Assembly (NCBI GenBank): GCA_001801405.1
Contig: MGXQ01000012.1
Span: forward strand, 156-61,602
DNA from: Gammaproteobacteria bacterium RIFCSPHIGHO2_02_FULL_42_13
GTDB lineage: Bacteria; Pseudomonadota; Gammaproteobacteria; UBA12402
Direction: 5' to 3'
Length of the DNA: 61,447 nt
Notes under the pieces: model-generated
Databases searched by the model: none
The model's input: the letters and a program-made list of their open reading frames with translations, nothing else
Told to the model about the DNA's origin: nothing
Position numbers and translations under genes: made by a program
Part shown: positions 27,738 to 37,156 of the stretch, in pieces
Layout of the letters: every line of letters begins with the position of its first letter
How positions within the stretch are numbered: position 1 is the first letter of the stretch

Positions 27738-28661
27738 TTAAAAACCCGCTCGTTTATCCCACAAATAACAGAATAATTTTTGCCCTAGAAAACTTAAGCA
27801 ATATAGAAGAAAAAAAGACTTACTCTTAAGCAAATAGGGTCTCAATAGCAAACGACATTGTTTTGCCTGACCTACGCGCATGCAAGATAACGCCTCTAAC
27901 CATGTAATATGTCGACGATATGATGTTATTTCTTCACTAAATTGATCTTTAAAATTCTCATTTAATGCCATCAATTTATCTAAAACCAGACTACTTTCCT
28001 TTGCAAACAATTCATGTCGCCTAAATGTATCACTGTTTTTATGCACACGCCATCTCGAGAGCGGCTCATTCACACAGTCAATAGGATACTCATAAGCAAT
28101 TCTCAAAAACAAATCAGCATCTTCCATTACATGCAAGCGTGGATCAAACCACTCTGGCAATTTATCCAAAATTGACCGCAAAATAATAACTGTTTCAATA
28201 TCCAAAAAATAATTGGCAAACAATTCTTTAAACACATTTCCACAAAGCGTTTTTTTATCGTGATATAAGCGTCGAATATTTCCCCGCTCATTAAAAAAAT
28301 ACGAGTCCGAATAAACCATCCCTAACGATGGATTTTTCTCTAACAATGCAACTTGTTTTTCTAATTTCGTTGGCAACCATAAATCATCACAATCTAAAAA
28401 AGCAATATATTTTCCATGACATTGCTCCAATGCTAAATTCCTAGCCGCCCCGAGCGAAACATGTTGATTTCCTAAAAAATACAGCAGCTTGTCATCATAA
28501 GATTTTGAAATCTCTGCACTACGATCTGTTGATGCATTATCCCAAAAGATAATTTCCCAATCCAAAAAAGTTTGCGCATAAACTGAATCGATCGCTTCTT
28601 TTAAATAGCGATCGCTGTTACAGCAATTCATCACAACACTGACGAGTGGTTTAGCATTCAT
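27738..28661 (-). CDS. GT2 family glycosyltransferase
   Basis: A 307-residue GT-A glycosyltransferase: VSVVMNCCNSDRYLKEAID at the N-terminus, FWDNASTDRS for the nucleotide, and IAFLDCDDLWLPTKLEKQ holding the DXD metal motif. ARNLALEQCHGK precedes it as in many O-antigen enzymes. The C-terminal 100 residues are helical with RRHITWLEALSCMRVG. Its ATG overlaps the stop of a small cupin remnant (ATGA). Donor and acceptor are unknown. Confidence 0.85.
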   Translation of the reverse strand: MNAKPLVSVVMNCCNSDRYLKEAIDSVYAQTFLDWEIIFWDNASTDRSAEISKSYDDKLLYFLGNQHVSLGAARNLALEQCHGKYIAFLDCDDLWLPTKLEKQVALLEKNPSLGMVYSDSYFFNERGNIRRLYHDKKTLCGNVFKELFANYFLDIETVIILRSILDKLPEWFDPRLHVMEDADLFLRIAYEYPIDCVNEPLSRWRVHKNSDTFRRHELFAKESSLVLDKLMALNENFKDQFSEEITSYRRHITWLEALSCMRVGQAKQCRLLLRPYLLKSKSFFLLYCLSFLGQKLFCYLWDKRAGF

Positions 28662-28804
28662 GATTTATCCCACGCATATGGAACTTGATAAGTATGTTGA
28701 TCTAAATGATCTATTTCACCTAGATCATGCGCCAAAAAAGCCCTATTAATAATAATTGATGAGTGTTTTTCAAAGGCACCCACTATGCCATAAAAATCAA
28801 TCAT
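28658..28804 (-). pseudogene. Remnant of an RmlC-type cupin (dTDP-4-dehydrorhamnose 3,5-epimerase-like)
   Basis: A 48-codon reading frame that starts with ATG two bases after the DegT stop and ends overlapping the GT2 start. Its translation, ending in HDLGEIDHLDQHTYQVPYAW, aligns with the last third of the complete cupin at 40702-41160, which ends HDPNEVDRLDKNTQEIPYRW. The first two thirds, with the beta-barrel core and active site, are missing. It is best read as the 3' stump of a second cupin gene kept by its coupled position. It may still be translated as a linker peptide. Confidence 0.75.
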
Positions 28805-28806
28805 CG

Positions 28807-29949
28807 TCAATTTTCACTCATAACACATTCTTCACACAACAAAATCTGCACTAAACCAACAATATAATCAATATCCCGCCTGCTCAGCTCAGGATGTAAT
28901 GGCAAGGTCAATAATTCGACAGATAATTGCTCTGCAACGGGCAACTGAGAGCTCCCATGGCCGTATTTAGACAACAAGTGAGATGCTTTATAATGAACCC
29001 CCACTTCGACTGCATGCTGCTTTAAATATATCCCTAACCGATCACGCTGACCGTTCAAAACCCTCATCGGCATAATATGTGGCACAATATCATCTAAATC
29101 CATTTGCAATAACTGAACCCCCTGAATATTTTTCAATCGCTCATAATAATAGCTTATCAGCTGTCTTCTTGCCGATTTAAATTCTTTTTCAAAACGGTCT
29201 AATTGCACGACACCAATCGCCGCCATTAAGTTGCTCATATGATATCGAAATCCCTGCTCCATCACATCAAAATCACAACCGCATTGCGCTGAAGAAAGTT
29301 TTTCAGTTTCTCTATGCACGCCCAACAATCGTGCATTCGATACCTTATGAATAACTGCACTGTCCGCGCTTACAATGGCGCCACCCTCCCCGCAGGTAAT
29401 ATTTTTAATCCCATCAAAACTAAAACAAACCACATCACCAAAGCTACCAATTTTTTTGCCTCGATAGACTGAGCCAAACGCATGCGCCGCATCTTCGACC
29501 ACTCTCAATTTATGTTGCTTTGCAAAATCATAAACTGACTGCAAATCGCCACAATAACTCGCATAATGAACAAACATGAGTGCTTTTGTTTTTGAACTTA
29601 ACCGTTTCTCAGCATCTTTCAAATCCAATAATCCATTCTCTAAATGTACATCACAAGCAACCGGTGTTGCGCCTGTCGCAGAAATCGCCTGAAAAGAAGC
29701 GACATAAGTCATCGCAGGCACCAATACTTCATCCCCCGCCCCCACGCCTAACGCTTGTAACGCCAAATGTAATGCCGCGGTACCTGAATTAACACAAACC
29801 ACTTTCCTATCTGAACAACCCAGATAGTCTTGCAATTTTTGCTCGAGTAATTGAACCTCCGCCCCCATCCCCAAATAACCATGAGCCATCACCTTTGAAA
29901 GAGCGATAACTTCCCGCTCTCCCACAACAGATTTTGATAAACGAATCAT
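28807..29949 (-). CDS. DegT/DnrJ/EryC1/StrS family sugar aminotransferase
   Basis: A PLP enzyme of 380 residues, likely transferring an amino group to a keto nucleotide sugar. It has VNSGTAALHLALQALGVGAGD, VEDAAHAFGSVYRGKKIG and the Schiff-base lysine in FSFDGIKNITCGEGGAIV. FRYHMSNLMAAIGVVQLD is the conserved dimer segment. The ribosome site AGAGGG precedes ATG 29949. It overlaps the second aminotransferase gene upstream by four bases. The cupin remnant just downstream suggests it once belonged to a 3-amino-3,6-dideoxyhexose type cassette (3,4-ketoisomerase plus aminotransferase). Confidence 0.9.
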   Translation of the reverse strand: MIRLSKSVVGEREVIALSKVMAHGYLGMGAEVQLLEQKLQDYLGCSDRKVVCVNSGTAALHLALQALGVGAGDEVLVPAMTYVASFQAISATGATPVACDVHLENGLLDLKDAEKRLSSKTKALMFVHYASYCGDLQSVYDFAKQHKLRVVEDAAHAFGSVYRGKKIGSFGDVVCFSFDGIKNITCGEGGAIVSADSAVIHKVSNARLLGVHRETEKLSSAQCGCDFDVMEQGFRYHMSNLMAAIGVVQLDRFEKEFKSARRQLISYYYERLKNIQGVQLLQMDLDDIVPHIMPMRVLNGQRDRLGIYLKQHAVEVGVHYKASHLLSKYGHGSSQLPVAEQLSVELLTLPLHPELSRRDIDYIVGLVQILLCEECVMSEN

Positions 29950-31232
29950 AATATCCCTCTATCCAACATCGTCAAAACCACTTGTTCATGCTGAGACCAA
30001 TTATCTTGTAAAAATTTTAAAGGAATACGCAAATGTGTCGGAAAATTCACAATATGTTGCGCCACCCATTCAGCAACAGGACACGAGGCTTGAACATAAT
30101 CCAATTTATCTAATCCTTCTGCTCGTCCATGTAAAATACTCGTAAACCAAATACCTAAATCAAAATGCTTCATAAATAATGCCTCGAATTCCGTTCTATC
30201 TTGCACCAAAAATGAATAACGAATCCACGTTTGTTGTAACAAAAATTCTTGAGGTAAATTCTCATACCATTTGATTCTTGATTCTAACCACAATGCTATT
30301 TGACGACGATGATTTAAATTGCAATGCAACCCTGCTAATTGCGATAACCCCAACTTTGCCTGAATCGACGACAACCGACAAGGATAGGGATAATTCGTCG
30401 GCCTCTCTATTTTCAATTCATCATGATAAAAGAAAATTATTTTGAATTTTACTAATGCGGCAAAAAACTTGCGCCCAAACCAAGCGCAATAAGGGGAAAG
30501 CAACATACGCTCTGTTAAAAAAGCTAACATAATTTTGCGAACCCATTTTCGCGTCAAAAAAGGCGAGGATTGCTGAATGGCGCGTATTTTTGTGGCCCAT
30601 GCATCATGGTTCGTTGTCACCATGCCGCCTAAAACCGTACTGATCACTTTCGAATGATCCGTACTAAAATAGGCTACATCAGACAAAGATCCTGCTTTCT
30701 TTCCTTTATCAGTAGCACCCAACGCATGGCACGCATCTTCAATAAGATACAATTTATAGCGATCCGCTATTGCTCTCGCCTTACCAACATCACAAATAAC
30801 TCCAAAGGTATGTTGAATATACAGCGCGCGTGTACGAGATGTAATGGCCTTTTCTATTTTTAAAACATCCACGTTAAATGTAATGGGGTCAATATCAACA
30901 TAAACGGGTTTAAGTCCTCGATAGAGAATGGCATTGGGTACTACCACACAGGTAAATGCGGGTAGAATAATTTCATCGCCCCTCTGCAACTCCAACGCCT
31001 CTAAGATGGCGTACAACCCCATTCGACCCGCACCAAAACTAATCGCATGAATGGTTCCCGCCGCTTTTGCAAACGCTTTTTCATACTCATCAATAATTGA
31101 CTCATCCTCATAAGACCCGAAGGTGAAATAAGCACAAAAAAACAACCACCACTCTTTCCAAGTATTCGTACCTGAAAAAATATTAAATCGCTTATGTGGC
31201 ACGAAAAAAGACAACATATTTTTAAGTATCAT
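29946..31232 (-). CDS. Second DegT/DnrJ/EryC1/StrS family aminotransferase
   Basis: A 428-residue PLP-dependent protein, divergent from its neighbour. It shows FGAGRMGLYAILEALELQRG, ILPAFTCVVVPNAILY, IEDACHALGATDKGKKAG and FSTDHSKVISTVLGGMV with the probable PLP lysine. The fold is intact, but the K-loop differs from classical sugar aminotransferases and has a long insertion after ITTNHDAW-like positions. I prefer ATG 31232 (AGG seven bases upstream); ATG 31256 is also possible and would overlap the GT4 gene by 35 bases. Substrate unknown. Confidence 0.82.
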   Translation of the reverse strand: MILKNMLSFFVPHKRFNIFSGTNTWKEWWLFFCAYFTFGSYEDESIIDEYEKAFAKAAGTIHAISFGAGRMGLYAILEALELQRGDEIILPAFTCVVVPNAILYRGLKPVYVDIDPITFNVDVLKIEKAITSRTRALYIQHTFGVICDVGKARAIADRYKLYLIEDACHALGATDKGKKAGSLSDVAYFSTDHSKVISTVLGGMVTTNHDAWATKIRAIQQSSPFLTRKWVRKIMLAFLTERMLLSPYCAWFGRKFFAALVKFKIIFFYHDELKIERPTNYPYPCRLSSIQAKLGLSQLAGLHCNLNHRRQIALWLESRIKWYENLPQEFLLQQTWIRYSFLVQDRTEFEALFMKHFDLGIWFTSILHGRAEGLDKLDYVQASCPVAEWVAQHIVNFPTHLRIPLKFLQDNWSQHEQVVLTMLDRGIL

Positions 31233-32580
31233 AACAGACCTGGCGTTTTTCATCATTCAAATAAATTTTTATCACATCATCAATTCGATCGTCTAATAAA
31301 AAACGCTCTAAAAATAATGCGCGGGCGCGGTTTCCCATTTTTTGTCGCAAAAGAGAATCCGATAATAAATGACGAATGGCATCAGACAACGCCGACACAT
31401 CATTCGCAGGAATCAATAAACCAGATAGATTATGTTCCACTGCTTCCGCACAGCCGCCAGCTGTTGTGGTAATAACGGGTCGCCCGGCTCTTGCCGCTTC
31501 TTTAATCGTGTACGGCGTTGCTTCACCTTGTGTCGATGGCACGACAACAACATCCGCAATCGAATTTAATGCGTGCATATCCGTACGATAACCTAAAAAC
31601 TCCACATATGATTCCAAGCCCAAAGAATTAATCAACTCATCTAAAATCTGTTTTCTTTGTAAAGATCCATCCCCAGCGATCAATAATTTTAAAGCAGGGA
31701 AATTTTTAATATTTTCAGACAAGGCCATTAAAAGTAGATGATGTCCTTTTCGAGAATCTTCATAATTTCCCGCGATCAGCAGCACCAAATGTTCCGGAAC
31801 TAATCCTAGTTTCTGACGCTTTAAATAAATCATTTGATCGGAATATAATAGTTCATCTTTTAATCCACATTGAATCACATGAATTTTATCAGATGGCAAT
31901 CTGCGCAGATTAATCAGCTGTTGTTTGATAACAGAAGATGGCACCAATATGTCGTCACAATATTTTGCAACACTATAATCCAACAGAAAATCAGAAACCC
32001 TATACCATCGGCGTTCAACAGGTTCATTATGCACGGTCATGATAATCTTTTTAATGCCGAAAAAATGCGCCATCACAATAGTCGCCCAGCCCGCCAGCTT
32101 ACCTGGATAACCCCCATTATTAAAATGAACAATATCAACGTCTTTATGTTTATCTGCGAAAAGTTTATGAAACACGAAAAAATTTCTAAAGTGACATCTT
32201 AAATATTTAAAAGAAGCATAAGTATATAAAAAATTTACGGCTTGGAACAAATTTTTTCCTTTTACCTTCCAATTAAACACCTTAAACAAAAAACCAGTTT
32301 GTTTTTGAGATAAATAAATATAATAGCGCTCCAAAAAGTTCTGATGAAATAATTTTGGTGCTGTCTCCAAATATTTCACTTGCGATGCAAACTCAGGAAA
32401 ATCAATGGCAATTTTTCTGGAAAATTCTTTGTTTTTATCCGCGCAAATCGTTATATCAAATTGATGGCTATCCATGTTTTGCAATAACTCAAACAGATAT
32501 TTAACATCACCCCCCACGATTTCACAATGACCCGTGTAATAGAATAAACGTTTTTTTTTGCGCACAACAGAAGATATCAT
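31222..32580 (-). CDS. GT4 family glycosyltransferase
   Basis: A 452-residue GT-B enzyme. The acceptor domain has YYTGHCEIVGGDVKYLFELL. The donor domain has LLIAGNYEDSRKGHHLLL, LIAGDGSLQRKQIL, VEFLGYRTDMHALNSIADV and PSTQGEATPYTIKEAARAG with two conserved glutamates. Ribosome site GAGG precedes ATG 32580. It is the first gene after the FkbM methyltransferase and precedes the aminotransferase pair, so it may use an amino sugar donor; this is positional inference. Confidence 0.87.
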   Translation of the reverse strand: MISSVVRKKKRLFYYTGHCEIVGGDVKYLFELLQNMDSHQFDITICADKNKEFSRKIAIDFPEFASQVKYLETAPKLFHQNFLERYYIYLSQKQTGFLFKVFNWKVKGKNLFQAVNFLYTYASFKYLRCHFRNFFVFHKLFADKHKDVDIVHFNNGGYPGKLAGWATIVMAHFFGIKKIIMTVHNEPVERRWYRVSDFLLDYSVAKYCDDILVPSSVIKQQLINLRRLPSDKIHVIQCGLKDELLYSDQMIYLKRQKLGLVPEHLVLLIAGNYEDSRKGHHLLLMALSENIKNFPALKLLIAGDGSLQRKQILDELINSLGLESYVEFLGYRTDMHALNSIADVVVVPSTQGEATPYTIKEAARAGRPVITTTAGGCAEAVEHNLSGLLIPANDVSALSDAIRHLLSDSLLRQKMGNRARALFLERFLLDDRIDDVIKIYLNDEKRQVCYDT

Positions 32581-32611
32581 AAAAAAACTGCCTCGCTATT
32601 TCCGGACGACA

Positions 32612-33868
32612 TTATTGATTTTCTATCGTGGCAAAACATACCGTCTCTGTTAAATTGTAGTATCGATGATCTATATAAATATTATAACGGGGGTTTAATT
32701 TTTTAATGAGCAACGGAATAGCATACAGATGATCTGCTTTATGATAAATACTAATCGCCAAGTCAGGGCCAAAATCCCTAATAACATTTTGAGCCCCCTT
32801 TAATGCTTCCACTTCACCTCCCTCTATATCCATTTTAATAAAATCGACCCCCTGGAGACCATTTTCTAATACAAAATCATCAATAGAATAAACCTTAATC
32901 GTTGTTTTTCCCTGCGCATTAATACTAGAGGCCGTTGATCCAGTCACATCAGACTCGTTGATATCAAACGCAACCTCACCCGTACGACTCCAAATACCGG
33001 CCTGAACAGGCACAATATTTTTATAAATCTCTGATAACCGCACATTATCTTGATGCACTTTTTCTTGCGGTTCGAATGCATAAACAACACCATGGGGTGA
33101 AAAATATGAAAACATAATAGAGGTATTATTATAGGCGCCAACATTTAAAATAATCTTTTTGTGACGCGGGGACACCTTATCATGATATGAATAAGGATCC
33201 AACGCTATCTTAAATGCAACATTCTCTCGAAGAGAGAGCGGCATTATCTTATTCAAGGTAGCACCATAGCCCATAGCTTTTTTCTCATATTCTTTTTGTG
33301 TTGTTAAATCAGTAGGCAATTCAAGAATTTCGGGGGAAAATGCTAGCGCTCTCGCCTTGATTAATTTCACATAGACATCTCTCGAACACACATCTGATAG
33401 AACATCAAAAGCCTCCTGAAATAACCGCTTATTTTTCTGAAAGAAATGGTAAAACTCTAATCCAAATCCATCATAATAAAACTCATGATCTAGCATCAAA
33501 ATGTGATCAAAAAATAAAAAATTTTTATAGTACTTCATTCCATAAATACGCATCAAATATCGTGCTACTTCTATTTCGTGGTAAGAAGCAATAACCATCA
33601 CGTATGTTTCAAGATTAATTTCATTGATATGGCATACCGGCACATGATCCAGTCTCTTATCAATTATTTTATATTGATCATATTCAACAAAAGCAGAAAC
33701 ATTTTTTTTATACTTTGTCTCCAACAAACATTTAACTTTTATAGCTAAGGCTCCTGTACCAAAAATTATAAAATTATCTTGGTCGCGCATCAATTGCGCA
33801 ATATCAACAAGTGAATATGGCGGCAAGTCTATATCAAAAGAAATTTTAATTGCAGGGGCTATATTCAT
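32612..33868 (-). CDS. FkbM family methyltransferase with N-terminal Rossmann-like domain
   Basis: A 418-residue protein. The C-terminal part (from about residue 205) is a SAM-dependent FkbM-type methyltransferase: KIILNVGAYNNTSIMFSYF, VVYAFEPQ, YSIDDFV and DFIKMDIEGGEVEALKGA. The N-terminal part has FIIFGTGALAIKVKCLLE, which resembles a nucleotide or sugar-sensing Rossmann segment often fused to FkbM domains. It probably O-methylates a sugar of the polysaccharide. It lies four bases after the B12-type radical SAM gene, so two methylation-like chemistries are co-transcribed. Confidence 0.85.
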   Translation of the reverse strand: MNIAPAIKISFDIDLPPYSLVDIAQLMRDQDNFIIFGTGALAIKVKCLLETKYKKNVSAFVEYDQYKIIDKRLDHVPVCHINEINLETYVMVIASYHEIEVARYLMRIYGMKYYKNFLFFDHILMLDHEFYYDGFGLEFYHFFQKNKRLFQEAFDVLSDVCSRDVYVKLIKARALAFSPEILELPTDLTTQKEYEKKAMGYGATLNKIMPLSLRENVAFKIALDPYSYHDKVSPRHKKIILNVGAYNNTSIMFSYFSPHGVVYAFEPQEKVHQDNVRLSEIYKNIVPVQAGIWSRTGEVAFDINESDVTGSTASSINAQGKTTIKVYSIDDFVLENGLQGVDFIKMDIEGGEVEALKGAQNVIRDFGPDLAISIYHKADHLYAIPLLIKKLNPRYNIYIDHRYYNLTETVCFATIENQ

Positions 33869-33872
33869 TTTA

Positions 33873-35816
33873 TCAATCCACTGCCGCTGATTCTTTTTCT
33901 CTCATCAACTCTTTAGGGTGAATGAGCGCACGCAAAGAACCCTTTTTTTTGCGCATCAATAGCAATTGTGAGTCGGAAATTTGTTCGGGAAATTTATAGT
34001 TTTTATATAAATTGCCTAAAATAACCGTACGGCCACGCACTATGTTTTTTTTATATTGATACCGCAGCCTCATCTTTTGCAAAAGAAAATGCATATAAAT
34101 TATCTGGCATAATATAAAATACAAAGGCCGCCGTGGCAGCACCATCATAAATCGACTAGACAATATCAGGTTCAAAAATAGCCGAACAGCGCTCAAAATA
34201 CCAAGGCGGGGTCTCACCAAAATATCCCACAGTGACCTTCCTTTCAAATTTTTAATTCCCTGTTTAATCGGCTGTATTAATCGATACTTATATGTATCAC
34301 GATTATTCATGCCATGAATAGCGATTGATGTCTCATCATGAAAGGAATATTGCTTATTTTTTCTTGCTAATTTATGCCAAGCACGAAACGCCTCCAATTT
34401 TAACATCATATCCCAAAAAACAATGGCACTCATCGGCGAACCATTTAAATTAATATAATTTTCTTTATTGGCTCCTTTGTCAGAAACAGAGATTAAATAA
34501 GATTCTTGCGCATCCATTGACGATCCAATGACACCAACCTGTAAACTATATTCATAAAGAGGAGTTCCTGGTAATGCAAATGCGTAAAAAATTGATGTTC
34601 GAGATACTTCTAGTAATGAATATCCTTGCAAATAGGACAATTCGCCAATTAATTCACCCGTTGCTCTAACGGTCTGATCCGTTTCACCCGGCATACCAAC
34701 CATTACTGCCATCGGCGAATAGACTCCATACTGTACACAATATTTTATTGCCTGCCTAACATCATCCGCAGAAAATCTTTTTTCCATAATGTCCAATATT
34801 TTTTGACTGCCGGATTCGACTCCAAATTTCAAACCGCAACAACCCGCATCGTGATAAAACTTCACATCATCCACTGTTACATTGTTACAGCGTACCCCGC
34901 TACATATCCATAATAAATTATATTTATTAAATAGCTTAACAACTTCATAGGTATGTCGCTTATCCGCACCAAAATTTTCATCCATCACATGAACAAAGCC
35001 AACATCATACTTTTGAACCAATAGCTGCAAGTGCTCCTCTAGCTTGGTTAAACTAAATCGATGCAATTTTCTCGAGCCTCTCTGGCAAAATGTACATTGC
35101 GCAACACAACCTTTAGAGATCCAAAACGCTGCGCATTTTATACCTCGGCCTTTTTCAAATGATCGCACATCACGCGAAAACCAATCTGAACGCAACCCAT
35201 CACGAAAGTAATTGCTGCCTAAATGCGGTTGATCCTTGCAACCTGCAAGCAGGATATCATAATCAGGATAACACATAGCATCATCAGGAATAGATTCACC
35301 CTCTCCATTAGCAATAAACTGACCATTATCTTCCAAATAAGCTACCCCGGGGATCATGGATAACACTGAAGTAACTTTTTTACGCTGAAATTTTTTAACA
35401 TAATCCAGAAATTTTACAAAAGGAATTTCGCCATCACCCCTCACGCAAATATCGACTTCCGTTTTATTTAAAACCACTTCAGCAGAAGCGGATAAATATC
35501 CTCCCATTACAATCCATGAATTGGGACATACCTCTCTCGCAATAGAGGCTAGCGATTTAACTGAAGAATAGCTAGTGGACACCACCGCACTGAGACCAAT
35601 AACAGTAGGTTGCGTTTTCTTAAAATATTCCTTGATAGCCGCATCGGACAAATCAAGCATATCAATATCAAGAAAATCACAGGTTGAGGCATCATAACCA
35701 GAACGCCTCATCCAATGAATAATAGAGACGATCGCTATTTTCGGATACATCGGCAATTGATCCGCGTTTCGAGGCGCTCCGCGATCAAGCGGTACAGTAC
35801 AGAGCAAAACCTTCAT
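33873..35816 (-). CDS. Radical SAM protein with B12-binding-like N-terminal domain
   Basis: A 647-residue protein. The first 150 residues form a Rossmann-like B12-binding-type domain (VIGLSAVVSTSYSSVKSLA, then VMGGYLSASAEVVL and ICVRGDGEIPFVKFL), without the DXHXXG base-off motif. The radical SAM core follows with SKGCVAQCTFCQRG (Cys-X3-Cys-X2-Cys). MVGMPGETDQTV is typical of the BchE/MiaB-like class. The C-terminal 150 residues are basic and partly hydrophobic. I chose ATG 35816 because GGGGGGATAGG lies directly upstream. Sugar C-methylation or ring rearrangement are candidate reactions; the substrate is unknown. Confidence 0.85.
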   Translation of the reverse strand: MKVLLCTVPLDRGAPRNADQLPMYPKIAIVSIIHWMRRSGYDASTCDFLDIDMLDLSDAAIKEYFKKTQPTVIGLSAVVSTSYSSVKSLASIAREVCPNSWIVMGGYLSASAEVVLNKTEVDICVRGDGEIPFVKFLDYVKKFQRKKVTSVLSMIPGVAYLEDNGQFIANGEGESIPDDAMCYPDYDILLAGCKDQPHLGSNYFRDGLRSDWFSRDVRSFEKGRGIKCAAFWISKGCVAQCTFCQRGSRKLHRFSLTKLEEHLQLLVQKYDVGFVHVMDENFGADKRHTYEVVKLFNKYNLLWICSGVRCNNVTVDDVKFYHDAGCCGLKFGVESGSQKILDIMEKRFSADDVRQAIKYCVQYGVYSPMAVMVGMPGETDQTVRATGELIGELSYLQGYSLLEVSRTSIFYAFALPGTPLYEYSLQVGVIGSSMDAQESYLISVSDKGANKENYINLNGSPMSAIVFWDMMLKLEAFRAWHKLARKNKQYSFHDETSIAIHGMNNRDTYKYRLIQPIKQGIKNLKGRSLWDILVRPRLGILSAVRLFLNLILSSRFMMVLPRRPLYFILCQIIYMHFLLQKMRLRYQYKKNIVRGRTVILGNLYKNYKFPEQISDSQLLLMRKKKGSLRALIHPKELMREKESAAVD

Positions 35817-35845
35817 AAACCTATCCCCCCACAAAAGATCGTCAA

Positions 35846-35874
35846 ATTATAAACGGATCCTAAAAAAAATCCAT
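35846..35874 (-). promoter_or_regulatory. Putative promoter upstream of the B12-type radical SAM gene
   Basis: On the minus strand a perfect TATAAT occupies 35851-35846. TGGATT, a weak -35, lies 16 bases further upstream. The predicted start of transcription leaves about 20 bases before ATG 35816, enough for its strong ribosome site. The 150-base gap here is one of the longest between minus-strand genes, so a new transcription unit for 35816-27738 is plausible. Confidence 0.4.
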
Positions 35875-35966
35875 GATAATTTTTTCAGCAATGAACAAAG
35901 TTTGCCCGGCCTGATAGCCCAATCACCTACAACCGTTTTTTCCAAAAAACTTCTTCATGATACTGC

Positions 35967-37154
35967 TCACACTTCTTGTTCTTTAAGCTGGGCAGAAAAA
36001 TTATCCCATAAAGACATATCAGAAGATCTAGGACATTTTATATAATCATCTATGTAGCGGTTATAAATTTCTGAATTAACATACATTAACGATTTTATAT
36101 CCAATTCTCTCGAATAATCATCCATATTAATTAATGCCGCCTTTAACGCCGTTGCACATTTTTCTATATTAGAAAAAGTTGCATACCCCTTGAATGAATT
36201 CATCGTCAAAAAAATCATGGGCTTATTATATAATATTGCAAAACTAATTGAGGTGCTTTCATGCGTCAGCACCAACATGCTTTTTCGCACCAACGCACAG
36301 GTCTGCCATTTTATAACCTCTCTATCCCCGAAACAATCTGCATGCCGAACATAATCAGACGTTGGATGCGCGGCAATAACAATATGGTAGTTATATTTTT
36401 CTTCTAAATAGGAAAAAAAATCTCGCAGCCTAGAATAATATGATGCCGGATCAATATTACGCTCCTCTCCTGTAAACAATGTATCATGATGATAAGGCAC
36501 ATTAGTATCCAAAAAAACACATAATGAATCGTCATTCACCCACTCTTTTTTATTTTCCAATAAAAACAAATCGTAATCACGGGAATGCGACGGACAAATC
36601 AACGTGCTTTTATTAATGGGCAATTGATCAGAATATCCTTTGTTTCCAGCTACTAACACAATATAGGCTGGATCAATACCTATCCACGTACAGGGGAGTT
36701 TTCTATAAAATAACGCCGCCAAACGCGAAAACAAAGGCGCTCGCAATTTATCCTGACAATATGCTTTAAAGTTTTTATAACATTTTTTTTCAGCAACCGC
36801 AGGGAGCGCAGGGCCACATAAAATAAAAGAATATTTTACATGATAGGTTGAAAGCGCTCGATATATAAAATAATTTGAAATATCGTAAGGGACTGTCGAG
36901 ATAACAAGCACATCATTATTCATTTCAGAAACAGCTTTTATATATTCTTGTCTCGTATTTATAAAAACACACTTTTTGGTAATTTCCTGATTCACCGACT
37001 GATCCGAAGGAGGCACATGTGGATATATCAATTTAATCAAACACCAAAATTCTACCTCAAAACCATTTTTTTCTAACTCAACAACACCAAATCGTTTATA
37101 TTCTATTTCATTAAAATAAGTTGTTAAAAATATTATACCCTTTCGAATTTTCAT
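35967..37154 (-). CDS. Uncharacterised protein, GT-B-like; candidate glycosyltransferase
   Basis: A 395-residue soluble protein I do not recognise by family. The C-terminal half has YHIVIAAHPTSDYVRH, VLTHESTSISFAILYNKPMI and a KPMIFLTM strand, a pattern seen in GT-B fold enzymes of the capsule, glycerophosphotransferase and sialyltransferase type (His-Pro, then Ser/Thr-rich loop, then Lys-Pro). The N-terminal half has alternating strands such as VLVISTVPYDISNYF. The ATG at 37154 follows the ptmA-like stop by two bases. Position directly after the CMP-sugar genes makes it a candidate legionaminyl- or related transferase; that is inference. Confidence 0.6.
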   Translation of the reverse strand: MKIRKGIIFLTTYFNEIEYKRFGVVELEKNGFEVEFWCLIKLIYPHVPPSDQSVNQEITKKCVFINTRQEYIKAVSEMNNDVLVISTVPYDISNYFIYRALSTYHVKYSFILCGPALPAVAEKKCYKNFKAYCQDKLRAPLFSRLAALFYRKLPCTWIGIDPAYIVLVAGNKGYSDQLPINKSTLICPSHSRDYDLFLLENKKEWVNDDSLCVFLDTNVPYHHDTLFTGEERNIDPASYYSRLRDFFSYLEEKYNYHIVIAAHPTSDYVRHADCFGDREVIKWQTCALVRKSMLVLTHESTSISFAILYNKPMIFLTMNSFKGYATFSNIEKCATALKAALINMDDYSRELDIKSLMYVNSEIYNRYIDDYIKCPRSSDMSLWDNFSAQLKEQEV

Positions 37155-37156
37155 AT

